Of a DNA stretch of 64,000 nucleotides, positions 18,098-26,882 are shown piece by piece. The notes under the pieces are model-generated. The model had not been told where the DNA came from, searched no databases, and worked only from the letters and a program-made list of their open reading frames with translations. The DNA comes from Streptomyces tagetis (lineage in GTDB: Bacteria; Actinomycetota; Actinomycetes; Streptomycetales; Streptomycetaceae), in NCBI RefSeq assembly GCF_018069565.1, contig NZ_JAGPNL010000003.1, forward strand, positions 434,001 to 498,000, written 5' to 3'. The number at the start of each line of letters is the position of its first letter. The first letter of the stretch is position 1. The position numbers and the translations under genes were made by a program.

Positions 18098-18129
18098 CGC
18101 CCCGCCCATCCATACGGACGAGCGGGGCG
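18098..18129 (-). terminator. Hairpin terminator after cyclophilin gene
   Basis: The repeat CGCCCCGC / GCGGGGCG (18098-18105 and 18122-18129) lies about 55 nt past the stop of the leftward cyclophilin gene and before the rhomboid start. Confidence 0.6.
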
Positions 18130-18183
18130 TTTGGTTCCCCGGGGCCACGCCTCTCAGGGCGTCGGGGAGCCCGCGTGCGCGGG

Positions 18184-18717
18184 TCAGCCCTCGCGGGTCT
18201 CGACGACGACCGACTCGATGACGACGTCCTTGACGGGACGGTCGGTCCGCGGGTTGGTCTGCACGGCGGCGATGGCGTCGATGACCTTCTGGCTCGCCGC
18301 GTCCGCCACCTCGCCGAAGATGGTGTGCTTGCGGTTCAGCCACGTCGTCGGGGAGACGGTGACGAAGAACTGCGAGCCGTTGGTGCCCGGACCGGCGTTG
18401 GCCATCGCCAGCAGGTAGGGCTTGTCGAAGGAGAGGTCCGGGTGGAACTCGTCCTCGAACTGGTAGCCGGGACCGCCGGTGCCGTTGCCCAGCGGGTCAC
18501 CGCCCTGGATCATGAAACCGCTGATCACCCGGTGGAAGACCGTACCGTCGTAGAGCTTGTCCGTGGACTTCTCACCCGTGGCGGGGTTGGTCCACTCACG
18601 CTCGCCCTTGGCGAGCTCGACGAAGTTCTTGACCGTCTTGGGGGCGTGGTTCGGCAGGAGCCGGACGTCGATGTCGCCGTGGTTGGTCTTCAGGGTGGCG
18701 TAGAGCTGCTCAGCCAC
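18184..18717 (-). CDS. Cyclophilin-type peptidyl-prolyl cis-trans isomerase
   Basis: A 177-residue single-domain cyclophilin. Active-site motifs are FHRVISGFMIQGGDP, then MANAGPGTNGSQFFVT, and LNRKHTIFGEV. There is no signal peptide, so it is cytoplasmic. The GTG at 18717 (MAEQLYATL) follows GGAAGG. It catalyses prolyl bond isomerisation in protein folding. Confidence 0.94.
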   Translation of the reverse strand: MAEQLYATLKTNHGDIDVRLLPNHAPKTVKNFVELAKGEREWTNPATGEKSTDKLYDGTVFHRVISGFMIQGGDPLGNGTGGPGYQFEDEFHPDLSFDKPYLLAMANAGPGTNGSQFFVTVSPTTWLNRKHTIFGEVADAASQKVIDAIAAVQTNPRTDRPVKDVVIESVVVETREG

Positions 18718-18971
18718 GATGTGCCTTCCGTCGTCTTGTTGTGCCCCCCGATCCTCGCACGCCGGACGGCGTGCGTAGGCCAACCGGGAATTCCCGTTCC
18801 GTATCCGCCCGAATCGCTTGCGGAATCCCTGCCGGGTACCCACGGATCACGGACCCGCTCCGCCGCCGTGACCCGGATGCGCGTCCACGCATGCCCGGCG
18901 GCGCCGTGGCAGGCATGATCCGGAAAAGGGAGGAAAGTCGAATGACCGTACGCCACCGAGGAGGAGGAACC

Positions 18972-19664
18972 GTGACCCGCATCGACAGCGTGCGCGCCGC
19001 GACCGGTTCGGCGAAGGACAGCGTGCTGCACGCCGCGGACGTGGTGGCGCCCTACGCCGACACAGCCAAGGACAGGGCCGCGCACTACGCACACGAGGCG
19101 CGCGTACGGCTGGCGCCGAAGGTGTCCCAGGCGGCCGATCAGGCCCGCCTCCAGTACGGCGCCTATGTCGCGCCCAAGCTGGAACAGGCCCGTACGTATG
19201 TGCCGCCGAAGGTGGACCAGGCGGCTCAGGACGCCGCCGTCCGCGCCCGGATCGCCGCCCGGCAGGCGGCCGACTACTCCCGCCCGAGGATCGAGCAGGC
19301 GGTGGCCGTGGCCGGCCCCGCCGGGAACGAGGCCGCCGCCCGGGGCGCCGCCGCGGTCGCCGCGCTGCGGTCCGGGGTGACGGCCCGGGACATCCACAAG
19401 CTGGCCCACCGGCAGCGCTGCCGGGCCAAGGCGGGCCGCGTCGCCCGCTTCGTCGCCCTGGCGGGTCTCGTCGCGGGCGGGGTGGTCGCCGCCTGGAAGT
19501 GGTGGGACAAGCAGGCCAACCCGGACTGGCTGGTGGAGCCGCCCCAGGCGACGGAGGTCCCCGAGTCCGGGCGGCTGACGTCGGTGGACGGCACCGGCCC
19601 GTCGGCCCTGGACCCCGACGTACGGTCCTCGCGGGACCGGGAGGACGGCGACGAGCCGCGCTGA
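18972..19664 (+). CDS. DUF5324 family protein
   Basis: The product has 230 residues, rich in Ala, Lys and Arg, with amphipathic helical repeats (VAPYADTAKDRAAHYA, VAPKLEQARTYVPPKVDQ) resembling 11-residue LEA/apolipoprotein-like repeats. A transmembrane helix lies near 165-183 (VARFVALAGLVAGGVVAAW), followed by an acidic tail. I start at the GTG at 18972 after GAGGAGGAAC; an ATG at 18942 with GGGAGG is also possible. The function of the family is unknown. It is a conserved Streptomyces gene beside the cyclophilin. Confidence 0.82.
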   Translation: MTRIDSVRAATGSAKDSVLHAADVVAPYADTAKDRAAHYAHEARVRLAPKVSQAADQARLQYGAYVAPKLEQARTYVPPKVDQAAQDAAVRARIAARQAADYSRPRIEQAVAVAGPAGNEAAARGAAAVAALRSGVTARDIHKLAHRQRCRAKAGRVARFVALAGLVAGGVVAAWKWWDKQANPDWLVEPPQATEVPESGRLTSVDGTGPSALDPDVRSSRDREDGDEPR

Positions 19665-19690
19665 TCCCCGGCGCCGCGACCGCGCCCGCC

Positions 19691-19734
19691 GCCGAGGGGG
19701 CGGAGGACCCACCCGGGTCGTCCGCCCCCTCGGC
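19691..19734 (+). terminator. Hairpin terminator after DUF5324 gene
   Basis: A 14-bp inverted repeat (19691-19704 with 19721-19734) begins 27 nt after the stop and ends just before the parS site. It lies between convergent genes and may serve both. Confidence 0.75.
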
Positions 19735-19736
19735 GA

Positions 19737-19752
19737 TGTTTCACGTGGAACA
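19737..19752. promoter_or_regulatory. parS centromere site
   Basis: The 16-mer TGTTTCACGTGGAACA differs at one position from the palindromic ParB target TGTTTCACGTGAAACA. Streptomyces has about twenty parS sites clustered around oriC; ParB spreads from them and folds the origin region for segregation into spores. Location in a gap between convergent genes is typical. Confidence 0.9.
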
Positions 19753-19799
19753 CCGGCTGCGGCGACCGGCCGGGCCGGCCGTCGGGGGAGGCGTCCGGG

Positions 19800-20576
19800 T
19801 CAGCGGCCGTAGCGGCGTTCGCGCAGCGAATAGGAGCGCAGGGCGCGCAGGAAGTCGATCTCCCGGAAGTCGGGCCAGTAGCACTCGCAGAAGTAGACCT
19901 CGGCGTAGGCGGACTGCCAGAGCAGGAAGCCGGAGAGCCGCTGTTCACCGCTGGTCCGGATGATCAGGTCCGACTCCGAGCGCGCCTTGGAGTAGAGGTG
20001 CTTCGAGATGTGTTCCATGGTGAACGTCTCGATGAACTCGTCGATGTCGCCGCCCTGGGCGCTGTGCTCGGTGAGGGCGGAGCGCACCGCGTCGACGATC
20101 TCCCGCCGGCCGCCGTACCCGACGGCGACGTCGACCTTCGTCCCGCCTTTGCGTCCGTGGGTCGCCGTGGTCGCGTTCTTCAGCCGGGCCGCCGACTCGG
20201 CCGGCAGCAGGTCCAGGGCGCCGACCACCTCGACGGGCCAGGGGTTGCCCGGGGCGGCCAGGTGTTCCACCACCTCGGCGATGATGTCGATGAGCGGGGT
20301 GAGCTGGTCCTCGGGGCGGCGCAGGTTGTCGTCGGAGAGCATGAAGAGGGTGACGTGCTCGATCTGGGCGGAGTCGCACCAGCGCAGGAAGTCCATCACC
20401 TTGGCGCCACCGGCCCGGTAGCCCTCGCGGGGGTCCTCGATCCCGGACATCTTGGCCCAGCGGCGGTTGCCGTCCAGCATGATGCCGATGTGCTGAGGTC
20501 GTGGGCGCCCGTCCAGTTCCCTGACGAGACGCTTCATGTACAACGCGTCGAGAGCGGCCCGTACCTTCGCCCGCAT
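19800..20576 (-). CDS. uppS: Isoprenyl transferase (cis-prenyl diphosphate synthase, UppS family)
   Basis: This cis-prenyltransferase has 258 residues, with catalytic Asp35 in GIMLDGNRRWA, then YRAGG, LFMLSDDNLRRP, VGYGGRREI and the C-terminal substrate motif IIRTSGEQRLSGFLLWQ. It condenses isopentenyl diphosphate units to make undecaprenyl-type carriers for peptidoglycan and wall polymers. The ATG at 20576 follows GGAAGGGGAAC. Streptomyces usually has a second paralogue, so this copy may make a different chain length. It points toward the parS site and tRNA-Ala lies upstream. Confidence 0.93.
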   Translation of the reverse strand: MRAKVRAALDALYMKRLVRELDGRPRPQHIGIMLDGNRRWAKMSGIEDPREGYRAGGAKVMDFLRWCDSAQIEHVTLFMLSDDNLRRPEDQLTPLIDIIAEVVEHLAAPGNPWPVEVVGALDLLPAESAARLKNATTATHGRKGGTKVDVAVGYGGRREIVDAVRSALTEHSAQGGDIDEFIETFTMEHISKHLYSKARSESDLIIRTSGEQRLSGFLLWQSAYAEVYFCECYWPDFREIDFLRALRSYSLRERRYGR

Positions 20577-20931
20577 GGTGTTCCCCTTCCAAGCTCGTCG
20601 GCGGCGGTCGCAGGCGCCGACGGCGATGAGCCACGTGGCGCCGCCCCGCAGGGGTGTGGCGCTGGTGCCCTGTGGAGTGACGATATCAAGAGCAGACAGC
20701 CCCGCTCGGGCGCCGATCGGCCGTCTGCCAAGGGCCTGTTCAGGCCCACGCGACCGCTTTGGACAAGGGCCCGGCGCCCTCAACCCGCCTGCCGGCGAAC
20801 ACCGTTGTCCAGCGGCCCGGCACGGCCCCGCCCCGGCCGACCCGCACGGGCGCACCAGCCTCCCGCCGCCCCGCCCACCCCCCGGCGCGGCCCTGCCGCC
20901 ACCCTCCGTCACGCACGGCCGCCCCGACGCC
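20577..20931. other. Intergenic stretch between uppS and tRNA-Ala
   Basis: These 355 bases contain no supported gene. They should hold the leftward uppS promoter; the AT-richer stretch around 20680-20695 (gacgatatcaagag) is the likeliest place, but no clear -35/-10 pair stands out. The remainder is Pro/Arg-coding shadow sequence. Confidence 0.4.
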
Positions 20932-20975
20932 AAGAGCCCGTCCGACCTGCGCGGACGCAGGAGGAACGGGCTCTT
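20932..20975 (-). terminator. Hairpin downstream of tRNA-Ala
   Basis: The repeat AAGAGCCCGT / ACGGGCTCTT (20932-20941 and 20966-20975) lies 7 nt past the 3' end of the tRNA-Ala. Confidence 0.65.
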
Positions 20976-20981
20976 CGGGAG

Positions 20982-21054
20982 TGGAGCCTAGGGGAGTCGA
21001 ACCCCTGACATCTGCCATGCAAAGACAGCGCTCTACCAACTGAGCTAAGGCCCC
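20982..21054 (-). tRNA. tRNA-Ala(TGC)
   Basis: The minus strand folds as a 73-nt cloverleaf: acceptor GGGGCCT/AGGCTCC with a G-T pair, D-arm AGCTCAGTTGGTAGAGC, anticodon loop TTTGCAT (anticodon TGC), T-loop GTTCGACTC, discriminator A. No CCA is encoded. Confidence 0.96.
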
Positions 21055-21236
21055 GGAGAAGGAAGCGTCCGGTCGGAGGAACCGCCGGCCGGCGGACACC
21101 GCAGACCAGAGTACCGGGTCGTCCCCGATATCTCACAAATGATGGGGGGTCCCCGTGGACGACCACGCTCCGTAAGATGCTCGGCGTGGTTCGCTGGAGC
21201 GAACTGCGGTTGATGGGGAAGCGATGGGGAGACGCA

Positions 21237-21785
21237 ATGGACGCCGCACAGCAGGAAGCCACCGCAAGAGCGCGGGAACTGCAGCGGAACTGGTACGGGG
21301 AGCCGCTGGGGGCGCTCTTCCGCAAGCTCATCGATGATCTCGGTCTCAACCAGGCGCGTCTCGCGGGGGTCCTGGGACTGTCGGCGCCGATGCTGTCGCA
21401 GCTCATGAGCGGCCAGCGCGCCAAGATCGGCAACCCGGCGGTGGTCCAGCGGGTGCAACTCCTCCAGGAACTGGCGGGGCAGGTCGCGGACGGCCGGGTC
21501 AGCGCGGCCGAGGCGACCGAGCGCATGGACGAGATCAAGAAGTCGCAGGGGGGCTCGGTCCTCGGCAACACCGCGCAGAGCACGAGCGGTTCGGGGGCGC
21601 CCACGGTCAAGCGGGTGGTCCGCGAGATCCAGTCCCTGCTGCGCTCGGTGGCAGCCGCCGGCGACATAATCGACGCTGCGGACTCCCTCTCCCCCTCACA
21701 CCCGGAGCTGGCGGAGTTCCTCCGCGTCTACGGCGCCGGCCGCACCTCCGACGCGGTCGCGCACTACCAGTCCCACCAGAACTGA
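21237..21785 (+). CDS. Helix-turn-helix DNA-binding protein
   Basis: A 182-residue protein with an HTH_3-like domain at about residues 20-75 (LFRKLIDDLGLNQARLAGVL, then SAPMLSQLMSGQRAKIGNP). The C-terminal 70 residues form a helical region (REIQSLLRSVAAAGDIIDAAD). The start at 21237 follows GGGGAGACGCA; an in-frame ATG at 21213 would add eight residues. It is a conserved Streptomyces gene directly before the kinase below. Targets unknown. Confidence 0.85.
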   Translation: MDAAQQEATARARELQRNWYGEPLGALFRKLIDDLGLNQARLAGVLGLSAPMLSQLMSGQRAKIGNPAVVQRVQLLQELAGQVADGRVSAAEATERMDEIKKSQGGSVLGNTAQSTSGSGAPTVKRVVREIQSLLRSVAAAGDIIDAADSLSPSHPELAEFLRVYGAGRTSDAVAHYQSHQN

Positions 21786-21863
21786 CCCGCCGGGCCCGGC
21801 CGCCGCACGGGTCGGCGGCCGGGCCCGCGGACGTGGCGCGAGGGGGAGGAGCGGCACACAGCC

Positions 21864-23582
21864 ATGGGTGAGGTCTTCGCCGGCCGGTACGAACTGGTCG
21901 ACCCGATCGGCCGGGGCGGGGTGGGCGCCGTCTGGCGGGCCTGGGACCACCGCCGGCGGCGCTACGTGGCGGCCAAGGTGCTCCAGCAGCGGGACGCCCA
22001 CGCGCTGCTGCGCTTCGTGCGCGAGCAGGCCCTGCGGATCGACCACCCGCACGTGGTGGCCCCGGCGAGCTGGGCCGCCGACGACGACCAGGTCCTCTTC
22101 ACCATGGACCTGGTCACCGGCGGCTCCCTCGTCCACCTCGTCGGCGACTACGGCCCCCTGCCGCCGGTCTTCGTCTGCACCCTCCTCGACCAGTTGCTCT
22201 CCGGCCTCGCCGCAGTGCACGCGGAGGACGTCGTGCACCGCGACATCAAGCCCGCCAACCTGCTGCTGGAGGCGACCGGTGCGCGCCGGCCCCGGCTGCG
22301 GCTCTCCGACTTCGGCATCGCCATGCGGCTGGGGGAGCCCCGGCTGACGGAGACCGACCTGGTGGTGGGGACGCCGGGCTACCTCGCGCCGGAGCAGTTG
22401 ATGGGCGCCGAGCCGGACTTCGCCGCCGACCTGTTCGCCGCGGGGCTGGTCGCCCTGTACCTGCTGGAGGGGGCGAAGCCGGACGCCAAGGCGCTCGTCC
22501 AGCACTTCGCCGAGCACGGGACGCCGTCCGCGCCGCGGGGGATACCCGACCCGCTGTGGCAGGTCGTGGCCGGCCTGCTGGAGCCGGACCCGTCGGCGCG
22601 GTTCCGTACGGCGACGGGGGCGCGCAAGGCGCTGGCGGCGGCCGTGGAGCTGCTGCCGGAGCCCGGTCCGGACGACGAGCTGATCGAGATCTTCGACCAA
22701 GTCGGGCCGCTCCCACCGGGGTTCGGGCCCAACGGCCCCCTGGCTCGGGCCCCGTCGTCGGCTCGGGCCGCCACCGCGTCGCCGACCGCGTCGCCCGCCC
22801 CGGCCGCCGGGGTGGACGACGGGGCGGCCGATCCGCCCCGCCCCTCGGCACTGGCCCCGCCGGTCCCGCCGCTCCCGCCGACCCCCTCAGTCCCATCGGC
22901 CACAGGAGCCCCAGTGGCCTCACCGGCCCCAGTGGCCTCGCCGGTTCCTCCCGTCGCGGACCGGCAGGCGACGCCCTCCACACCGACGCCGGGCCACGGC
23001 GGGGGGCCGCCGGCCGGGTGGGAGGGGCTGCCGCCGGTCCCGTCGGTCCCACAGGGCACACCGCCGGGGCCGGGATCGGAATCGGGATCGGGGCAAGGTC
23101 CGGGTCCGGGGCAAAGTCCGGGCCCGGGTCCGGGTCTGATCCCGGCCCCGTTCTCTCCCTCTCCGTCGGACACCGGAAGCTTCCCGCTGCCGCCCCCGCA
23201 GCCCACGGTCACCTCTCTCCCGTCCCCCGCGCCCCAACCACCCCCTACGCCACCGGAACAACCGGCGTCCGTACCCGCGCCCCCGCCCCTTCCCTCACAC
23301 CAGCCTCAGCCGCATCCGCCGACGCAGGCACCGCCGTACGCCCTCCATCCCCACGCCGGACCGGGCACCTCCCCCGCCCCGCCCCCGTGGCGGACGGCCG
23401 AGGCCCCCACCGCCGCCTACACCGCACAGGACCCCCGCACACCCCCGCCCGTCCCGGGCCGCGCCCAGCACCGCGCGGCACGGCGCCGTCGCCCCGGTCC
23501 CCCGGCGTCGGTGGCGGTGCCGCTCCTGCTCCTCGCCCTGGCCTGCTACGCCGTGGGCTTCTGGGCCCTGACCCGCATCTGA
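21864..23582 (+). CDS. Ser/Thr protein kinase with long Pro-rich linker and C-terminal membrane anchor
   Basis: This 572-residue protein has a kinase domain at residues 8-270: Gly loop GRGGVGAVW, Lys38 in VAAKVL, Asp127 in VHRDIKPAN, and DFG at 149-151. Then come about 270 residues of Pro/Ser/Ala/Gly-rich disorder, and one transmembrane helix at the very C-terminus (residues 550-570) with two residues beyond it. The kinase is therefore cytoplasmic, tethered by a flexible arm, and has no external sensor such as PASTA. The activation loop is short. The ribosome site is weak (GGGGGAGGAG is about 15 nt upstream). Substrates unknown; FHA proteins upstream are possible readers. Confidence 0.9.
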   Translation: MGEVFAGRYELVDPIGRGGVGAVWRAWDHRRRRYVAAKVLQQRDAHALLRFVREQALRIDHPHVVAPASWAADDDQVLFTMDLVTGGSLVHLVGDYGPLPPVFVCTLLDQLLSGLAAVHAEDVVHRDIKPANLLLEATGARRPRLRLSDFGIAMRLGEPRLTETDLVVGTPGYLAPEQLMGAEPDFAADLFAAGLVALYLLEGAKPDAKALVQHFAEHGTPSAPRGIPDPLWQVVAGLLEPDPSARFRTATGARKALAAAVELLPEPGPDDELIEIFDQVGPLPPGFGPNGPLARAPSSARAATASPTASPAPAAGVDDGAADPPRPSALAPPVPPLPPTPSVPSATGAPVASPAPVASPVPPVADRQATPSTPTPGHGGGPPAGWEGLPPVPSVPQGTPPGPGSESGSGQGPGPGQSPGPGPGLIPAPFSPSPSDTGSFPLPPPQPTVTSLPSPAPQPPPTPPEQPASVPAPPPLPSHQPQPHPPTQAPPYALHPHAGPGTSPAPPPWRTAEAPTAAYTAQDPRTPPPVPGRAQHRAARRRRPGPPASVAVPLLLLALACYAVGFWALTRI

Positions 23583-23687
23583 CCCACGCCCCGCGGGTAC
23601 GTCCCGCGCGCCGCGGGCCCGGACGCCGCTCGGACGGGGTCCGTACGGGGCCCGCCGCCCCGCCGGAGGCCGGACAGGTCCGCCGGG

Positions 23688-25010
23688 TCACGTACGGACG
23701 CTGCCGCCCCTCCGGGCCACCGCCGTCCACACGCCGAGGGCGAGCAGGAGCGCGGTGCCGGTGGCGAGGCCGCCGGCCGCGACCGCCCGCATGACGGGAT
23801 CGCCGCCCGGGTCACCCGCGCCCGCCGCCGGCCGGTCGCCCGCCGACACCTCGAAGGCCCCCGGCGGAACGGGCTCGCCCGCGTACTCGGGACCGGAGCG
23901 GGCCGCCCCGTCGACCCGCACCCGCAGGGTCACCGTGAACGGGCCCTCGCCGAAGTCCTCGGCCACCTGCGCCGCGAGGTGGACCACGAGGTAGTAGCGG
24001 CCCGCGATACGCATCGCGCTCGCCGTCCGGCCGCCGGCGTGGCGGTTGGCGTGGTCGACCGGCGGCAGCGCGGCGAGGCCGACGGAGATCCGGCGGCCGG
24101 CGTAGCTGCGGGCGGCGGCGTCGACCTCGCCGCGCACCGGGTCGTGGAGCGCCAGGCGCAGCGCGCTGGTGGCGAAGCCGGTCCCGCCGTCGGTGGCGTC
24201 GAGTTCGGCGGTGGCCGACAGGCGGCGACCCCAGTCGAGGGGGACGGCGTAGAAGAGGGTCTGCCCGGGGCGCACGCCGTCGCGCCAGACCCCCTGCCCG
24301 AGGGGGGTGGCCTCGGCGAATCCGGCGCCGCCGGGGCGGTTCACCGGCTCCCCGGCGAGGGGTTCGGGCGAGGAGGAGTCCCAGGCGCCGGGTGTCTCCG
24401 CCGGGCCGTCCTGCCGGAGCGGGGGCTCGGTGGCGGTGGTGAGTTCGAGGTCCCAGGCGTCCGGCGGGGGGTCCTGCGTCCGGGAACGTTCGACGACGAG
24501 GTCGTACGTGCCGGCGTCCTGGCAGCGGCTCCGGCCGGAGGAGATCTCGCGCAGGGCGAGGGCGGTGACCGGGCGGGGGCTGCGGGCGGCGCCGAAGGTC
24601 GCGCTGACGGAGGAGCAGGAGCCGCCGGCCGCGTCCTGGAGGGAGACCCGGATGCCGTCGGCGGCGGCGCCCTCGGTGCCGGGGGCGGGGACGGCGGTGA
24701 CGGAGACGTAGGCGGTCGAGGAGGCGTCCAGGTCGAGGCGGTAGTGGACCGGGCCGCCCGGTGGCAGGGAGCTGCGGTAGACGGCGCCGGGTTCCAGCGC
24801 CACGGCGTCCGCTGGGTCGCCCGCGCCCTCGACAGGCAGGGCGTCACCGGCGAAGGCGTACTCCGGCCGCGCCCCGGCCGCGAGGGCGGCTCCGCCCGGC
24901 AGCACCGCGGCCGTGGCCAGCGCGGCGGCCACGGCGACCAGCCGTACGGGCCCCCGCGCGCCCGCGCGCCCCGACGCCGCTCCCCGGCGCACCCCGTTGA
25001 CCCGCCCCAT
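23688..25010 (-). CDS. Secreted, C-terminally membrane-anchored protein of unknown function
   Basis: A 440-residue protein with an Ala-rich signal peptide (about 1-45, cleavage near ALAAG), a long Ala/Gly/Pro-rich extracellular part with repeated beta-type segments (GPVHYRLDLDASSTAYVSV, GQTLFYAVPLDWGRRLSATAEL, RYYLVVHLAAQVAEDFGEGPFTVTLRVRV) and a C-terminal helix (about 412-432) ending RRGGSVRT. The duplicated beta segments look like pre-peptidase C-terminal or similar jelly-roll domains, which is an inference. The ATG at 25010 is chosen over GTG at 25019 because GAGGGG is 8 nt upstream. It is convergent with the kinase, a pairing conserved in related genomes as far as I recall. Confidence 0.78.
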   Translation of the reverse strand: MGRVNGVRRGAASGRAGARGPVRLVAVAAALATAAVLPGGAALAAGARPEYAFAGDALPVEGAGDPADAVALEPGAVYRSSLPPGGPVHYRLDLDASSTAYVSVTAVPAPGTEGAAADGIRVSLQDAAGGSCSSVSATFGAARSPRPVTALALREISSGRSRCQDAGTYDLVVERSRTQDPPPDAWDLELTTATEPPLRQDGPAETPGAWDSSSPEPLAGEPVNRPGGAGFAEATPLGQGVWRDGVRPGQTLFYAVPLDWGRRLSATAELDATDGGTGFATSALRLALHDPVRGEVDAAARSYAGRRISVGLAALPPVDHANRHAGGRTASAMRIAGRYYLVVHLAAQVAEDFGEGPFTVTLRVRVDGAARSGPEYAGEPVPPGAFEVSAGDRPAAGAGDPGGDPVMRAVAAGGLATGTALLLALGVWTAVARRGGSVRT

Positions 25011-25113
25011 CACCGCCACCCCTCGCGCTCACCGTCGCCCCGGACCGGAACGGGCCCGCCGCCGGACCATCCTGCCGCGCGCCGCGCCGCCACCGGGCCG
25101 CTTCCGGACAACA

Positions 25114-25142
25114 CAAAACCCCGACCGTATGACGGCCGGGGT
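25114..25142 (-). terminator. Rho-independent terminator of the DLW-39 gene
   Basis: The imperfect repeat ACCCCGACCG / CGGCCGGGGT (25118-25127 and 25133-25142) is followed on the minus strand by four T residues. It lies 28 nt past the stop of the small gene. Confidence 0.8.
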
Positions 25143-25170
25143 CTGTCGGGACCGGATGTGCCGGTCGTGC

Positions 25171-25299
25171 TCAGGAACCCGTGGGCACGGAGTCAGTCGC
25201 CTCCGTCCACAGATCCTGCTCGGCGCGATCCGCCTGGATCTGGCGGTACACGAGGAGCCCGCCGATGGCGGCCAGTGCGACCAGGAGAAGCTTCTTCAC
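25171..25299 (-). CDS. DLW-39 family small protein
   Basis: A 42-residue protein (MKKLLLVALAAIGG, one N-terminal membrane helix) with the conserved QDLW motif at residues 28-31 that gives the DLW-39 family its name. The GTG at 25299 has GAGG 8 nt upstream. The family is found across actinobacteria between tRNA genes and gyrA; its function is not known. A TATAGT element lies upstream at about 25344-25349 on the minus strand. Confidence 0.88.
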   Translation of the reverse strand: MKKLLLVALAAIGGLLVYRQIQADRAEQDLWTEATDSVPTGS

Positions 25300-25636
25300 C
25301 GCGCGACCTCGTCTTTCTTGACGTAGGGGACCTCTGGCGCCCGACTATACACACCGGCCGATACCGATCAGTGACCTGATGGGCTTGTCAACTGGCCGTC
25401 TTCGAACCCCAGTAGACCGGCACCCCGCCCGTTCCGATCGGAGGGTGATCACACCTCCACGGACGGTGACTTCACCCTCTTTCCTCCCGCCTGCACCCCT
25501 TTTCGGCCCTCTTGCGGCCATCCGAGTGGTGTTCATCTGAACATCGCGGCGGCGCGGGCGTCGGTCCACCACTTCGCGGTCCACATACACATCATGAGGA
25601 AAGTACGCAAATCGCCCAACCCGAAAGTGAGGGACC
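25300..25636. promoter_or_regulatory. Divergent promoter region between DLW-39 and a small secreted protein gene
   Basis: No gene is seen in these 337 bases. On the minus strand TATAGT (25344-25349) is a good -10 for the DLW-39 gene, and TTGACA (25386-25391) is a consensus -35, although the two are too far apart to belong to one promoter. On the plus side a short palindrome GTTCATCTGAAC lies at about 25530-25541 before the next gene. Confidence 0.45.
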
Positions 25637-25987
25637 ATGGCCCGGAACAAGGTCATGACGCTGTGGACCGCCATCGTCACCGCCTTCCTCGCGCTCTTCG
25701 CGGCGCTCGGCTTCGTCTCGACGACCGCCGCGGCGGCCGTACCGCAGACCAAGACCCACAGCAACACGGAGCGCGCGGCCGAGCGGACCGCTCCCGCGGC
25801 GGCGTCCCGGCCCTGGTCCCGACCCGGTTCCCTGCCCCCCACGATGAAGCAGCGCATCCGCGCCGAGGCCCACGGCTCGGCCCCCCGGTGCCGCCACATC
25901 CCCCCGGCCGACGCGGCCAGGTCCGCCGGCCTCCTGTGCGACGTCCCCGAGTCCCCGGCCCAGCACACGGCACCGCTCCAGCGCTGA
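25637..25987 (+). CDS. Small secreted protein (possibly DUF6344)
   Basis: A 116-residue protein with a signal peptide (residues 1-34, hydrophobic core AIVTAFLALFAALGFV, cleavage after TAAAA). The mature part is basic and has two Cys (PRCRH, LLCDV) that could form a disulphide. GTGAGGGACC precedes the ATG. The family assignment is from memory of the N-terminal pattern and its place near DLW-39; function unknown. Confidence 0.7.
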   Translation: MARNKVMTLWTAIVTAFLALFAALGFVSTTAAAAVPQTKTHSNTERAAERTAPAAASRPWSRPGSLPPTMKQRIRAEAHGSAPRCRHIPPADAARSAGLLCDVPESPAQHTAPLQR

Positions 25988-26053
25988 GTCCCCCGCCGCG
26001 GACCCCGTCCGCACCCGACGCCCCGGCGATTGCGTACCCCGACCCACGCGTCC

Positions 26054-26086
26054 AAGGCCCGGCAGCTCCCAGAGCCGCCGGGCCTT
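26054..26086 (+). terminator. Hairpin terminator AAGGCCCGGC / GCCGGGCCTT
   Basis: A perfect 10-bp stem (26054-26063 with 26077-26086) lies 66 nt after the small secreted gene, with TT at its end. Confidence 0.75.
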
Positions 26087-26234
26087 CGCCGTGCCCGAAC
26101 CCGCCGACCGTAGGCCGCCGCCATGCCCCTGTTCCGCCTACACTGCCGCAGCGGCCCCGAAGGGAGCCACGGAACACATCCGCCCCCGCCGGTTCCCCGT
26201 CCACCAAACCCCTCCCTGCGAAAAAGGGGACAAC

Positions 26235-26708
26235 GTGCTGATGGCTTCGATGGGCATCCTGCTGCTCTTATGCCTGGTGACCGCGGCGGCGAGCATCGTG
26301 GCCGTTCTCCTGATGCCGGCCGACCCTCCCCTGCCTCTGCCCAGGCTCTGTGCCGTTCTCGCCCTGCTCTTCGGTTCCACGGCAGCGGCCGTGTACTGCC
26401 ACGGCTGGTTCTCCGTCGTCCTGGGAGGACCGTTCCCCGACCTGTGCGAAGCCCGGAACGCCTCCGGCGCCGAACTGTCCGCCATCGAGCAGACCTACTG
26501 GCCCCTTCGCAACGCCTGCCTCTACTCCGACGCTACGACGGTGGAACACATCTCCATGACGGTCAACGTCCTCGTCTGCCTCTCGGCAGCTCTTGCCACC
26601 GCCCTGACCTGCGCGAGCGCGGCCCTGCGCGGGCGGGTCCGATCACCCTTGAAACGACCTCATGGCAGCGAGGTCATTCCCCGGAGCGACCGCAGTCGAG
26701 TCCGATGA
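26235..26708 (+). CDS. Small integral membrane protein
   Basis: The protein has about 157 residues with three predicted helices: residues 3-26, about 36-58 and about 113-140. Between helices 2 and 3 is an external loop with two Cys (DLCEARN, NACLYSD) that may be disulphide-bonded. The C-terminus is basic. The GTG at 26235 follows AAAGGGGA at short spacing and an ATG two codons on is also possible. I do not recognise a family. Confidence 0.6.
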   Translation: MLMASMGILLLLCLVTAAASIVAVLLMPADPPLPLPRLCAVLALLFGSTAAAVYCHGWFSVVLGGPFPDLCEARNASGAELSAIEQTYWPLRNACLYSDATTVEHISMTVNVLVCLSAALATALTCASAALRGRVRSPLKRPHGSEVIPRSDRSRVR

Positions 26709-26882
26709 AGTGGCACCGGCACGCCCCGACAAAACGCACAACAGCCACCACCTGCGGACGGCCGGGCCACTTCGTCATGCCCCTGCTCTCGGGCTCATGG
26801 ATCGCGCTGTACGCCCCCTCGTCGCCACTGCGATCCGTAGCCCGGCCGCCCACCTCCAGTGAGGAGCACGGGGCTGTTTTCT

